DNA of 9,794 bases from an uncultured Oscillospiraceae bacterium. GTDB taxonomy: Bacteria; Bacillota; Clostridia; Oscillospirales; Oscillospiraceae. The notes beneath the pieces were generated by a model. The model saw nothing but the letters and a program-made list of their open reading frames with translations, did not search any database and had not been told where the DNA came from. The stretch spans positions 1-9,794 of the forward strand of contig CALWVX010000054.1 of NCBI GenBank assembly GCA_944385065.1, in the 5' to 3' direction. A program made the translations under genes and the position numbers. Every line of letters begins with the position of its first letter. Position 1 is the first letter of the stretch. This document shows, one piece after another, positions 1 through 6,590 of the stretch.

Positions 1-40
1 GCCCGGAACGGGACCTGAACTGATTTCATGGAACACAGGA

Positions 41-74
41 GGCCGCCGCCCCGATACGGGGCGGCGGCCTTTTT
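41..74 (+). terminator. Intrinsic terminator of an upstream gene
   Basis: A perfect 12-bp GC-only stem (arms 41-52 and 58-69) closes a 5-nt loop (GATAC) and is followed at once by a run of five T (70-74). This is a textbook Rho-independent terminator for + strand transcription. It implies that a + strand gene ends just before the window or within its first few codons, and it insulates the operon downstream. Confidence 0.93.
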
Positions 75-153
75 GTGCAGACTGGGTGAATGGTACAAAT
101 AGGAAGAAATGAAACCGATAAACAATTGACAGGGAAGGAGGAGAGGAATCTCT

Positions 154-279
154 TTGGTATACTTATATGAAAAACGGGCCGGTGATTTGTCAGAACTGGA
201 AAATCTGAAAAACCCCCTTGACGAAGCTGTCAAAAGAGATATAATTGGCCTTGAGGAAAGGGGAAATGTTGTTCAATAA
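154..279 (+). CDS. Doubtful small ORF, 41 codons, TTG start
   Basis: The frame opens at TTG 154 and stops at TAA 277-279. The peptide is charged and rich in Glu, Lys and Leu (segments such as YEKRAGDLSELENL and RDIIGLEERGNVVQ), and looks more protein-like than most chance frames. An AAGGAGG-type site (135-141) lies 12 nt before the TTG, with a GGAGAGG (140-146) closer to it. Against it: no ATG or GTG start, no recognised family, and the best promoter of the region lies inside it. It could be a real small protein, a remnant of an older gene, or chance. Confidence 0.25.
   Translation: MVYLYEKRAGDLSELENLKNPLDEAVKRDIIGLEERGNVVQ
218..245 (+). promoter_or_regulatory. Probable sigma-A promoter of the TRAP/catabolic operon
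   Basis: TTGACG (218-223) and a consensus TATAAT (240-245) are separated by 16 bp. This matches 5 of 6 and 6 of 6 consensus bases with near-ideal spacing. Transcription would start near 252, giving a leader of about 175 nt before dctP. The operator-like palindrome at 338-352 would then lie roughly 90 nt into the transcript, so repression would act as a roadblock unless the weaker TTCCTA/TATATT promoter nearer to it is the one in use. Confidence 0.6.
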
Positions 280-296
280 TACAAGGCGGAGGATCT

Positions 297-318
297 TCCT
301 ATATGAGGCCGTATAGGA
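297..318. repeat. Inverted repeat TCCTATA-N8-TATAGGA
   Basis: Two exact 7-bp arms (297-303 and 312-318) flank an 8-bp spacer (TGAGGCCG). The repeat lies between the -35 and -10 of the weak promoter candidate (296-325) and upstream of the LacI-type palindrome. It could be a binding site for a second, dimeric regulator, or a weak RNA hairpin in the leader. It is not followed by a clean T-run directly after the stem, so I do not call it a terminator. Confidence 0.4.
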
Positions 319-337
319 TTATATTTTTCGCCAGTTA

Positions 338-352
338 TGAAACCGGTTAACA
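338..352. promoter_or_regulatory. Candidate LacI-family operator
   Basis: TGAAACCGGTTAACA contains the perfect 8-bp palindrome AACCGGTT (341-348) with the central CG step typical of LacI/GalR-family operators. The left half also fits the CcpA cre pattern (TGAAANC), but the outer right half does not. It stands about 75 bp before dctP, and a LacI-family regulator is encoded in the same gene cluster (6707-7750), so that protein is the natural candidate to bind here. Assignment of regulator to site is inference. Confidence 0.5.
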
Positions 353-425
353 AATCCGATTTTAAACAGTGAAATGACATTCCCCTGAAACACAAACGGT
401 CAAAAAAGAAATGGAGGAAAAACAA

Positions 426-1475
426 ATGAAAAAGCTGACTTCTTTGATCCTGGCTTGCGTCATGATGTTCTCCCTGGCTGCCTGCGGCGGCGGAGGCGGG
501 GGCGCGTCCACTCCGTCCGGATCTTCCGGAAATACAAGCTCGGGCGGTTCCGGCAGCAGCGGCGACCAGGAGGTCATCACCCTGAAGCTGAGCGACTGCC
601 ACAGCCCCACGGCGACGAACCATCTGGCCATGCAGCGCATCGCCGAAGAGGTTGCGACGCAGACCGACGGACGTATTCAGATCGAGGTTTATCCCAGCTC
701 CCAGCTGGGCGATGTCAAGCCCTCTATGGAGGCCATTCAGATGAACACTCTGGACATGGCCATCAGCAACCAGGCGGTTCTGGGCTCCGTGGTGCCCGAG
801 CTGGCCGTTTTGGGCGCTCCCTTCATGTTTGAGACGGACGACCAGATTGCCAACGCGCTGAACGGCGAGCTGGGCGAGAAGATCAACGAGCTGGCCCAGG
901 AGAAGGGCATCACCATTGCCTGCTACCTGCCCACCGGCTTCCGCCATGTATTCTCCACCGTGCCGGTGCGTACCATCGAAGATTTCCAGAACATCAAGAT
1001 CCGCACCATGGAGAACCCGCTGGACATGGCCACCTTCAATGCGCTGGGCGCCATCGCTACTCCCATGGGCTATAACGAGCTGTTCACCGCCATGCAGCAG
1101 AACACCGTGAATGCGGGCGAGAACGCCCTGAGCAACATTGCCACCGACGGCTTCACTGAGGTGGCCAAGTATGTGACCCTGACCGGACACTTCTACAATG
1201 TCTGCCCCGTGCTGATCTCCCAGAGCGCCATTGAGAAGATCCCCGAGGATCTGCGGGACACCTTCTTCCAGGCCTGCCGGGACGGCGCCGAGGCCGGCCG
1301 CCAGATGTGCATGGAGGCCAATGAGGCCGCGATCGAGGAGCTGGAGGCCGCCGGCCTAGAGATCATTGAGATCGACCGCGAGCCCCTGAAGCAGGCCACC
1401 GCTTCCCTGTACGAGGAGTTTGCGGACAGCCTGCCCCAGGAGATGCTGGACATGGTGGCCGCCGCTGAGAAGTAA
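426..1475 (+). CDS. dctP: TRAP transporter solute-binding lipoprotein (DctP family)
   Basis: This is the extracytoplasmic receptor of the tripartite TRAP system; it captures a carboxylated substrate and hands it to the DctQ/DctM membrane pair. The 349-residue protein starts MKKLTSLIL and has a lipobox ending LAAC, with the lipidated Cys at residue 20. A flexible Gly/Ser linker (about 21-47) tethers the domain to the membrane. Family marks follow: YPSSQLGD (89-96), NIKIRT (189-194), whose Arg193 corresponds to the Arg that pairs with the ligand carboxylate in DctP proteins, and GENALSN (231-237). ATG 426 is chosen over the in-frame ATG 411 because GGAGGA (413-418) then sits 7 nt upstream and the signal peptide begins correctly. 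The family binds organic and sugar acids, so the ligand cannot be read from sequence; the downstream enzymes point to a uronate-like sugar acid. Confidence 0.95.
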   Translation: MKKLTSLILACVMMFSLAACGGGGGGASTPSGSSGNTSSGGSGSSGDQEVITLKLSDCHSPTATNHLAMQRIAEEVATQTDGRIQIEVYPSSQLGDVKPSMEAIQMNTLDMAISNQAVLGSVVPELAVLGAPFMFETDDQIANALNGELGEKINELAQEKGITIACYLPTGFRHVFSTVPVRTIEDFQNIKIRTMENPLDMATFNALGAIATPMGYNELFTAMQQNTVNAGENALSNIATDGFTEVAKYVTLTGHFYNVCPVLISQSAIEKIPEDLRDTFFQACRDGAEAGRQMCMEANEAAIEELEAAGLEIIEIDREPLKQATASLYEEFADSLPQEMLDMVAAAEK

Positions 1476-1512
1476 CTGTTTTTCCCCACAATCAGAAAGG
1501 TGAGGTAACCTC

Positions 1513-2004
1513 GTGAGAATCGTAGATATGATCGACAAAATAGAGCGGGTTCTCATTTCCGTTCTGTTTGCTGTGATGGTTCTGGCCGTATTCTCGCAGG
1601 TGGTAAACCGCAACATTTTCAAATTGGAGATCGGCTGGTTTGAGGAGGTTGCGAGAGCCTGTATGGTCTACATCATTTTGTTTGCCGCCGAAATAGGCCT
1701 GCGTGATCACTCACAGCTTAACATTGACTCTCTTGTGCGCCGACTGCCGCCCAGAGCGGCCGGTGTGATGCAGAATATCTCCACAATTGTGACCATTGTG
1801 TTCTCCGGTGTGGTGGGCTTTACGTCCATTCGGCTTCTCCAGACCCAGGCGGCCGCCCAATCGGTCACGCCCGGGCTGGGGATGCCCACCTGGGTTCCCC
1901 AGGCGTCCATTACGGTGGGGTGTCTGCTGATCTTTGTCACCCAGTGCATTGTTTTGCTGAATACGATCCTGCACCGCGAGAAGAAAGAAGGTGAGACGGC
2001 ATGA
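1513..2004 (+). CDS. dctQ: TRAP transporter small permease subunit (DctQ family)
   Basis: This is the small membrane subunit of the TRAP carrier, which works as a stable pair with DctM. The 163-residue product has four hydrophobic segments (about 11-31, 49-63, 87-107 and 130-150), the usual DctQ layout. Between the second and third segments is the familiar stretch GLRDHSQLNIDSLVRRLP (62-79), and before the last helix GLGMPTWVPQ (121-130). The GTG start is supported by AAAGGTGAGG ending 7 nt upstream; the next in-frame Met is residue 6. The gene lies 37 bp after dctP and its stop overlaps the dctM start as ATGA, indicating translational coupling. A short GAGG-TAA-CCTC hairpin covers the end of its ribosome binding site. 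Confidence 0.93.
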   Translation: MRIVDMIDKIERVLISVLFAVMVLAVFSQVVNRNIFKLEIGWFEEVARACMVYIILFAAEIGLRDHSQLNIDSLVRRLPPRAAGVMQNISTIVTIVFSGVVGFTSIRLLQTQAAAQSVTPGLGMPTWVPQASITVGCLLIFVTQCIVLLNTILHREKKEGETA

Positions 2005-3272
2005 CGATTGCGATTTTGTTCGGTACGTTCGTTGTCGCGCTCATCATCGGAATTCCGGTCTCCGTTTCCCTGGGGATTTCCGCCGTGATCAGCTTCCTTT
2101 ACTGTGATATTCCCCTGGTCATGATCAGCCAGAAGCTGTTCACCGGAATCGACTCCGCCTCCCTGATGGCGATTCCCCTGTTTATTCTGGCGGGCAATAT
2201 CATGACTGACGGAGGCATCTCCGGGAAGATTGTGGAATTCGTCAACTGCCTGACCGGACGGATCCGCGGCTCCCTGGGCTATACGGCGGTGCTGGCCTGC
2301 GCCATCTTCGCGGCTCTGTCCGGCTCCGGCCCTGCCACGGTGATTGCCATCGGCTCCATGCTGTATCCCTCCATGAAGCAGATGGGCTATCCGGAGAAGA
2401 CCTCCGCCGGTCTGCTGGCGGTGGCCGGCGGCCTGGGTCCGGTGATCCCGCCCAGCATTATCATGATTGTCTACGGCACCCTTACCGGTGTGTCCATCAC
2501 GGACATGTTCGCGGTCGGCCTGTTCTGGGGCGTGGTGACTGCTGTGGTATTCTGCATCATTGTGGCCGTGATGGCCAACGTGCAGAAGTGGCCCAAGGCG
2601 GGCGTGCAGCACCAGGGCGTCAAGGGATTCCTGCGTGTGCTGTGGGATTCCTTCCCCGCGCTGCTGATCCCCTTCATCATCCTGGGCGGCATTTACAGCG
2701 GCCTGTTCACCCCCACGGAGTCTGCCGGCATCGCGGTGGTGGTGGCCATCTTTATCGGCATCTTCATCTACCGGGAGATCAAGTGGTCGGACCTGCCGCG
2801 GATCTTTGTGTCCTCCGCAAAGGGCAGCGCCACCGTGATGTTCATCATCGCCTGCGCCTCCTCGTTCTCCTACTTCTTCTCCTATACCGGCCTGTCCAAG
2901 GGGATCAGCGACTTTGTGGTCGCCTCCAACATGAGCAGCACGGTGTTCCTGCTGTTCTGCTTCGTCCTGTTCCTGATTTTCGGGATGTTCATGGACGGCA
3001 CCTCCATCGCGGTGCTGCTGGTGCCCCTGCTGTGGCCCATTGTCCAGGCCATGGGGATCGACGGAATTCATTTCGGAATCATGTTCTGCATCATGAACTC
3101 TCTGGGGTGCTGCACGCCGCCGGTGGCCGTCAACATTTTTGGAATCGCCAACATCTCCAAGCTGAATGTGGAAGATATTTCTAAGGGCGAGATGCCCTTC
3201 TTCATCGCCAACCTGGCCATCGTGATCTTTATCATTCTGGTGCCGCAGATCACAGCCTTTGTGGTCGCCTGA
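2001..3272 (+). CDS. dctM: TRAP transporter large permease subunit (DctM family)
   Basis: This is the large, ion-coupled transport subunit of the TRAP system in the cytoplasmic membrane. The 423-residue protein is hydrophobic almost throughout, as expected for about twelve membrane segments plus hairpins. Signature stretches are AGNIMTDGGIS (64-74), AALSGSGPATVIAIG (104-118), GGLGPVIPPSI (143-153), FTPTESAGIA (236-245), FGMFMDGTS (327-335) and GCCTPPVAVNIF (369-380); the PPS and TPP motifs belong to the two repeated transport halves. Length matches the family norm (about 425). It overlaps dctQ by 4 nt. A 65-bp gap follows before the first enzyme gene, the largest gap in the first half of the operon, with no terminator visible. 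Confidence 0.96.
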   Translation: MTIAILFGTFVVALIIGIPVSVSLGISAVISFLYCDIPLVMISQKLFTGIDSASLMAIPLFILAGNIMTDGGISGKIVEFVNCLTGRIRGSLGYTAVLACAIFAALSGSGPATVIAIGSMLYPSMKQMGYPEKTSAGLLAVAGGLGPVIPPSIIMIVYGTLTGVSITDMFAVGLFWGVVTAVVFCIIVAVMANVQKWPKAGVQHQGVKGFLRVLWDSFPALLIPFIILGGIYSGLFTPTESAGIAVVVAIFIGIFIYREIKWSDLPRIFVSSAKGSATVMFIIACASSFSYFFSYTGLSKGISDFVVASNMSSTVFLLFCFVLFLIFGMFMDGTSIAVLLVPLLWPIVQAMGIDGIHFGIMFCIMNSLGCCTPPVAVNIFGIANISKLNVEDISKGEMPFFIANLAIVIFIILVPQITAFVVA

Positions 3273-3337
3273 CAGCGGGCGGACAACGGACGCTTGTGAC
3301 ATGCGCGCGGTGCCGCGACAGAAAGGAACCAATGCAT

Positions 3338-4123
3338 ATGAAACGAGAAGACATGTACAAATGGAACGTGGCCACCACCGGGGAATATGGGGTCCAGGAG
3401 GCGATCGCCCCGGAGAAGCAGGGGTGTGAGTACACCCACATCAACCGGATCAACCTGAAGGTTGGAGACAGCTATACCGTTGACAGCGGGGAGTATGAGA
3501 TGTGCATCGCCCTGATCTCCGGGGCGGGGCACGCCAAGGTGGACGGCTGCTTTGACGAGGAAATGAAGAAGCTGGACTGCGTCTATCTCAGCGCCGGCGC
3601 CAGCTGCGTGCTGACCGCCGGGGAGGACTGCAGCTTCTATGCGGCCTTCGCCAAGTATGAGGGAATCGGGCAGACCCACTTTATCCGCTTTGACCCCGAC
3701 ACGCCCCTGGGCGAGTTCCATGAGGTCCACGGCGAGGGTATTTTCCGGCGGGAAGTATTTCTGATGATCAACGACAAGACGCCCGCCTCCCGCCTGATGT
3801 GCGGCTATACCTTCGGCGGGGAGGCCTGCTGGACCAGCTGGCCGCCCCACGAGCATGCCAAGACCCTGGAGGAGACCTACTGCTACTTCGACATGCCCGC
3901 GCCCAAGCTGGGGTTCCAGTTTACCTATCTGGAGGAGAACGGCTTTTATGACGCGGTAGCCCACCCGGTGCGGGAGGGCAACATGGTAGTGTTCCCCATG
4001 GGGTATCACCCCACCGTCGCCTCTCCGGGGACCTGCAACAATTATATGTGGGTTCTGGTGGCCAAGCGGCCGGAGGATCGGCTGTTCGGCGTATACAACC
4101 AGGACCAGAGCTATGTAAAATGA
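3338..4123 (+). CDS. KduI/IolB-family sugar-acid isomerase
   Basis: This is a cupin-type isomerase of the family containing KduI (5-keto-4-deoxyuronate isomerase) and IolB (5-deoxyglucuronate isomerase). In the 261-residue form, a cluster of likely metal ligands is visible: His171 and His173 in WTSWPPHEH, Glu178 in LEETYCYF and His224 in GYHPT. This H-x-H-x4-E...H pattern is the zinc site known in KduI. Arg138-Glu139 (FRREVF) is also a family feature. The wording around the site (WxSWPPHEH, EETYCYF, GFQF, GYHP) is closer to IolB than to KduI, whose usual motifs (NTMPxHxHxRRxE) are absent. The KduD-like dehydrogenase next door argues for a KduI-like role. Starts at 3332 and 3338 are both possible; 3338 gives the better spacing from GAAAGGA (3321-3327). 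Confidence 0.85.
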   Translation: MKREDMYKWNVATTGEYGVQEAIAPEKQGCEYTHINRINLKVGDSYTVDSGEYEMCIALISGAGHAKVDGCFDEEMKKLDCVYLSAGASCVLTAGEDCSFYAAFAKYEGIGQTHFIRFDPDTPLGEFHEVHGEGIFRREVFLMINDKTPASRLMCGYTFGGEACWTSWPPHEHAKTLEETYCYFDMPAPKLGFQFTYLEENGFYDAVAHPVREGNMVVFPMGYHPTVASPGTCNNYMWVLVAKRPEDRLFGVYNQDQSYVK

Positions 4124-4137
4124 GCGAGGAGACCGCC

Positions 4138-4917
4138 ATGAGGACAGAGATGATCCGGAAATTTGACCTGACGGGGAAGAAGGCCATTGTCACCGGCGTC
4201 GGGTCGCTGGAGGGCATTGGCCGGTACCTGGCCGAGGGCCTGTGCGAGGCCGGGGCGCAGGTAACGCTGATCAACCGGTCCGCGCGCATGTACCAGGTCC
4301 GGGACATGCTTCGGGAGCGGGGGTTTGCTGTTGACGGTGTGGTGGCGGACCTGACCGATCGGGAGCAGCTGGACGGCGCGTTTCAGCAGAGTATGGAGCT
4401 GCTGGGCGGCCGGCTGGATATTCTGGTCAACTGCGCCGGGATGCAGAAGCGGGAGGACAGCGTGGACTTTACCCGGGAGGACTGGGACGCGGTGGTGGCC
4501 CTGAACCTGAATGCGGTGTTTTTCCTCAGCCAGCTGGCTGCCAGAGAGATGAAAAAGCAGCACAAGGGCAAGATCATCAACATCGCCTCCATGCTCAGCT
4601 ATCTGGGCGGATACCGGGTGCCCGCCTACACGGCCACCAAAACCGCCGTGATGGGCCTGACCCGGGCGCTGACCAACGAGTGGATTGCGGACGGCATCAA
4701 CGTCAACGCCATTGCCCCGGGCTATATCGCCACGGACATGAACCGGCCTTTGATGGAGGACCCGGTACGCAATCAGGAGATTTTGTCCCGCATTCCCGCC
4801 GGGGGATGGGGAGACCCGGAGTCGTTCAAGGCGGTGGCGGTCTTTCTGGCCTCGGAGGCCTCGGATTATATCAGCGGAGTAACGCTCCCGGTGGACGGAG
4901 GATTTTTATGCCGATGA
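4138..4917 (+). CDS. kduD: KduD-like short-chain dehydrogenase (2-dehydro-3-deoxygluconate 5-dehydrogenase type)
   Basis: This NAD(P)-dependent oxidoreductase of the classical SDR fold (259 aa) would interconvert 2,5-diketo-3-deoxygluconate and KDG if it is a true KduD. The catalytic set is visible: Ser151, Tyr164 and Lys168 (YTATK), plus NCAG at 98-101. The active-site region reads like KduD: KGKIINIASMLS, GGYRVPAYTATKTAVMG, NVNAIAPGYIATD, RIPAGGWG and ASDYISGVTLPVDGG. An oddity is the cofactor loop, TGVGSLEGIG (19-28), two residues longer than the usual TGxxxGIG. ATG 4138 is chosen because GAGGAG (4126-4131) is 6 nt upstream; an in-frame ATG at 4120 overlaps the previous stop but has a poor ribosome site. 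The stop overlaps the next gene by 10 nt. Another sugar-acid SDR activity is possible. Confidence 0.85.
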   Translation: MRTEMIRKFDLTGKKAIVTGVGSLEGIGRYLAEGLCEAGAQVTLINRSARMYQVRDMLRERGFAVDGVVADLTDREQLDGAFQQSMELLGGRLDILVNCAGMQKREDSVDFTREDWDAVVALNLNAVFFLSQLAAREMKKQHKGKIINIASMLSYLGGYRVPAYTATKTAVMGLTRALTNEWIADGINVNAIAPGYIATDMNRPLMEDPVRNQEILSRIPAGGWGDPESFKAVAVFLASEASDYISGVTLPVDGGFLCR

Positions 4918-5915
4918 AACTTGACCACAGGCCGGTCGTGGTGCTGACCGACTATATGTACGACTCGATCCAGCCCTTTCAGGATGTCTACGACCGGGCG
5001 GGCTTTGAGTTCCACCCCTGTCAGTGCAGGATGCCGGAGGAGATCATCCAGGCGGCCCGGGATGCGGACGCTGTTCAGGTCCACTTTGCCCAGATCACAA
5101 AGGAGATCATTGACGCGCTGCCCAAGTGCCGTCTGATTGTCCGCAGTGCGGTAGGCATGGACAACATTGACGTGGCGGCGGCCACCGCCGCCGGGATTCC
5201 GGTGGCCAATGTGCCCGACTATGGAATTGAGGATGTGTCCACCCACGCCATTCTGCTCATGCTGGCCGTGACCAAAAAGTTCAATCTTCTCACCCGAACG
5301 GTGAAGGAGGGAATCTGGGACTATGCGGTGACCAAGCCGGTCCACCGGATTCAGAATCAGGTGTTCGGTCTGATGGGGTGCGGAGCCATCGCGCGGTGCG
5401 CCGCGAAAAAGGCGCAGGCCTTCGGTATGCGGGTCATTGCCTATGACCCCTATCTGAAGCAGGAGCAGGTGGACTCCCTGGGCATCACTCTGAAGTCGGC
5501 CCGGGAGGTGGCGCAGGAGAGCGACGTGGTGTCGATTCACCTGCCGCTGAACAGCGAGACAAAAGAGATGATCAACCGGGAGTTCTTTGGCTGGATGAAG
5601 CCGGGCGCATTCCTGATCAATACAGCCCGGGGCGGTGTGGTCCAGGAACAGGACCTGCTCCAGGCACTCCAGACCGGCCGCATCGCCGGCGCGGGGCTGG
5701 ATGTCCTGACGCAGGAGCACATCGAGAAGGACAACCCCCTGCTCCAGCTGGACAATGTGATCATTACGCCCCACGCGGCATGGTACTCGGAGGAGGCAGA
5801 GCTTACCCTGCTGACCAGCGCGGCGGAAGAGGTGGTGCGGGGGCTGCGCGGAGAGCCGCTGAAGCACCCCTTCAACAAGATCCCCTATGCCAAGCAGATA
5901 GAAGCTGTAAATTGA
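4908..5915 (+). CDS. D-2-hydroxyacid dehydrogenase, CtBP/PGDH-like
   Basis: This NAD-dependent oxidoreductase (335 aa) would act on a 2-hydroxy or 2-keto acid. The catalytic triad of the family is present with proper spacing: Arg241 (NTARGGVV), Glu270 and His289 (TPHAAW). The stretch VGMDNIDVAAAT (82-93) and NVPDYGIEDVSTHA (101-114) resemble the CtBP-like branch. The nucleotide loop is GCGAIA (157-162), with Ala replacing the usual third Gly, and Asp180 at the end of the next strand favours NAD over NADP. ATG 4908 is chosen because GGAGGA (4897-4902) is 5 nt upstream; this start lies inside the end of the kduD-like gene, implying coupling. This enzyme is not part of the standard Kdu route, so it may reduce or oxidise a side product or an unusual intermediate. 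The substrate is unknown. Confidence 0.92.
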   Translation: MPMKLDHRPVVVLTDYMYDSIQPFQDVYDRAGFEFHPCQCRMPEEIIQAARDADAVQVHFAQITKEIIDALPKCRLIVRSAVGMDNIDVAAATAAGIPVANVPDYGIEDVSTHAILLMLAVTKKFNLLTRTVKEGIWDYAVTKPVHRIQNQVFGLMGCGAIARCAAKKAQAFGMRVIAYDPYLKQEQVDSLGITLKSAREVAQESDVVSIHLPLNSETKEMINREFFGWMKPGAFLINTARGGVVQEQDLLQALQTGRIAGAGLDVLTQEHIEKDNPLLQLDNVIITPHAAWYSEEAELTLLTSAAEEVVRGLRGEPLKHPFNKIPYAKQIEAVN

Positions 5916-5936
5916 TGAAACCTGGAGGAATATTCC

Positions 5937-6590
5937 ATGAAACAGTATGACAGAGAGTATATCAAGAAGAACATGTATTCCGGCGTTCTGTGCGATGTGA
6001 TGGACGCCATGGGCTATCGCAATCAATGCATCGGAAAGGAGCTGATGCCCCTGAAGGACGACACGGTGATTTTCGGGCCCGCCTTCACCAGCATTGCCAC
6101 CACCGTGTACTCCATGCCGGAGAGCCCCCTGACCGCCCAGTGCAAAGTGGTGGATCAGCTGGGAGAGGATGAAATCTATGTGCTGGTGACCCGCGGCGAC
6201 TACAACTGCGCGGTGTTCGGCGAACTGTTTGCCACCCGCGTCAACAACAAGAAGTGCGCTGGCGTACTGCTGGACGGATACGCTCGGGACCTGAAGGCCC
6301 TGAAAGAGATGGATTTTCCCCTCTTTTACGCGGGACACGATCCCCGTACCTCCAAGGGGCGCGCGGAGATCAACGAGTGCCAGATTCCGGTCATCATGTA
6401 CGGCGTGACCATCAACCCGGGGGACTGGATCTTCGGCGACATTGACGGCGTGGCCATCATCCCCAAGGACATCATCGATGAAGTGATGGAAAAGGCGTTT
6501 GAGACGATCGAGAGTGAGAACCAGGTCCGGGAGAGCCTGCTCAACGGCGCCACCATGGAGTCCGTTTACGCAAAGCATGGGACGATTTGA
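5937..6590 (+). CDS. RraA / HMG-aldolase-family protein
   Basis: This 217-residue protein belongs to the fold shared by RraA and the class II HMG/CHA aldolases, which cleave 4-hydroxy-2-oxo acids to pyruvate and can decarboxylate oxaloacetate using a divalent metal. Visible marks are GELFATRVNNKKCAG (95-109), DGYARD (113-118) with the Arg117-Asp118 pair, and GDIDGVAIIP (167-176). In HMG aldolases the motif is D-x20-R-D; here the first position is Glu96. Length exceeds E. coli RraA (161) and is nearer the aldolases. A GGAGG site (5924-5928) is 8 nt before the ATG. In this operon an aldolase, decarboxylase or keto-acid processing role is more likely than RNase E inhibition, but the substrate cannot be named. 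Confidence 0.88.
   Translation: MKQYDREYIKKNMYSGVLCDVMDAMGYRNQCIGKELMPLKDDTVIFGPAFTSIATTVYSMPESPLTAQCKVVDQLGEDEIYVLVTRGDYNCAVFGELFATRVNNKKCAGVLLDGYARDLKALKEMDFPLFYAGHDPRTSKGRAEINECQIPVIMYGVTINPGDWIFGDIDGVAIIPKDIIDEVMEKAFETIESENQVRESLLNGATMESVYAKHGTI

Larger units (their letters stand above)
75..425 (+). other. Intergenic region and leader upstream of the TRAP operon
   Basis: This 350-bp stretch between the upstream terminator and the first transporter gene is clearly more AT-rich than the genes around it, as expected for regulatory DNA. It contains a possible 41-codon ORF (154-279), a sigma-A-type promoter (218-245), an extended -10 candidate (TGG-TATACT at 155-163), an inverted repeat (297-318), a weak second promoter candidate (TTCCTA at 296-301, 18-bp spacer, TATATT at 320-325) and a LacI-type palindrome (338-352). 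The last 60 bases are A-rich leader ending in the GGAGG ribosome binding site of dctP. I recognise no riboswitch. Confidence 0.7.

Noticed and set aside
1..23. Possible last codons of an upstream gene (stops at 16-18 and 21-23 in two frames)
   Set aside because: The terminator at 41-74 implies an upstream gene, but only five or six codons are in view and neither frame can be preferred.
338..352. CcpA cre site
   Set aside because: The left half fits the cre pattern but the outer right half (TTAACA) does not pair with it; a LacI-type operator for the local regulator is the simpler reading.
3306..3317. Short palindrome CGCGGTGCCGCG between dctM and the isomerase gene as a terminator
   Set aside because: The stem is at most 4-5 bp with a tiny loop and no T-run follows, so it should not stop transcription.
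1707..3332. 541-codon open frame on the minus strand across dctQ/dctM
   Set aside because: It is antisense to clear transporter genes, its translation is rich in His, Gly, Asp and Arg with no recognisable domain, and such frames are expected from GC-biased third positions on the coding strand.
3338..4123. Inositol catabolism (IolB) as the pathway of the operon
   Set aside because: No other iol gene is present, while kduD-like, kdgK and eda are; the IolB-like text is therefore treated as a subfamily trait and not as proof of inositol use.
4866..6578. 570-codon open frame on the minus strand across the dehydrogenase and RraA-like genes
   Set aside because: Same reason: composition is that of an antisense shadow, and both + strand genes show intact catalytic motifs and ribosome sites.
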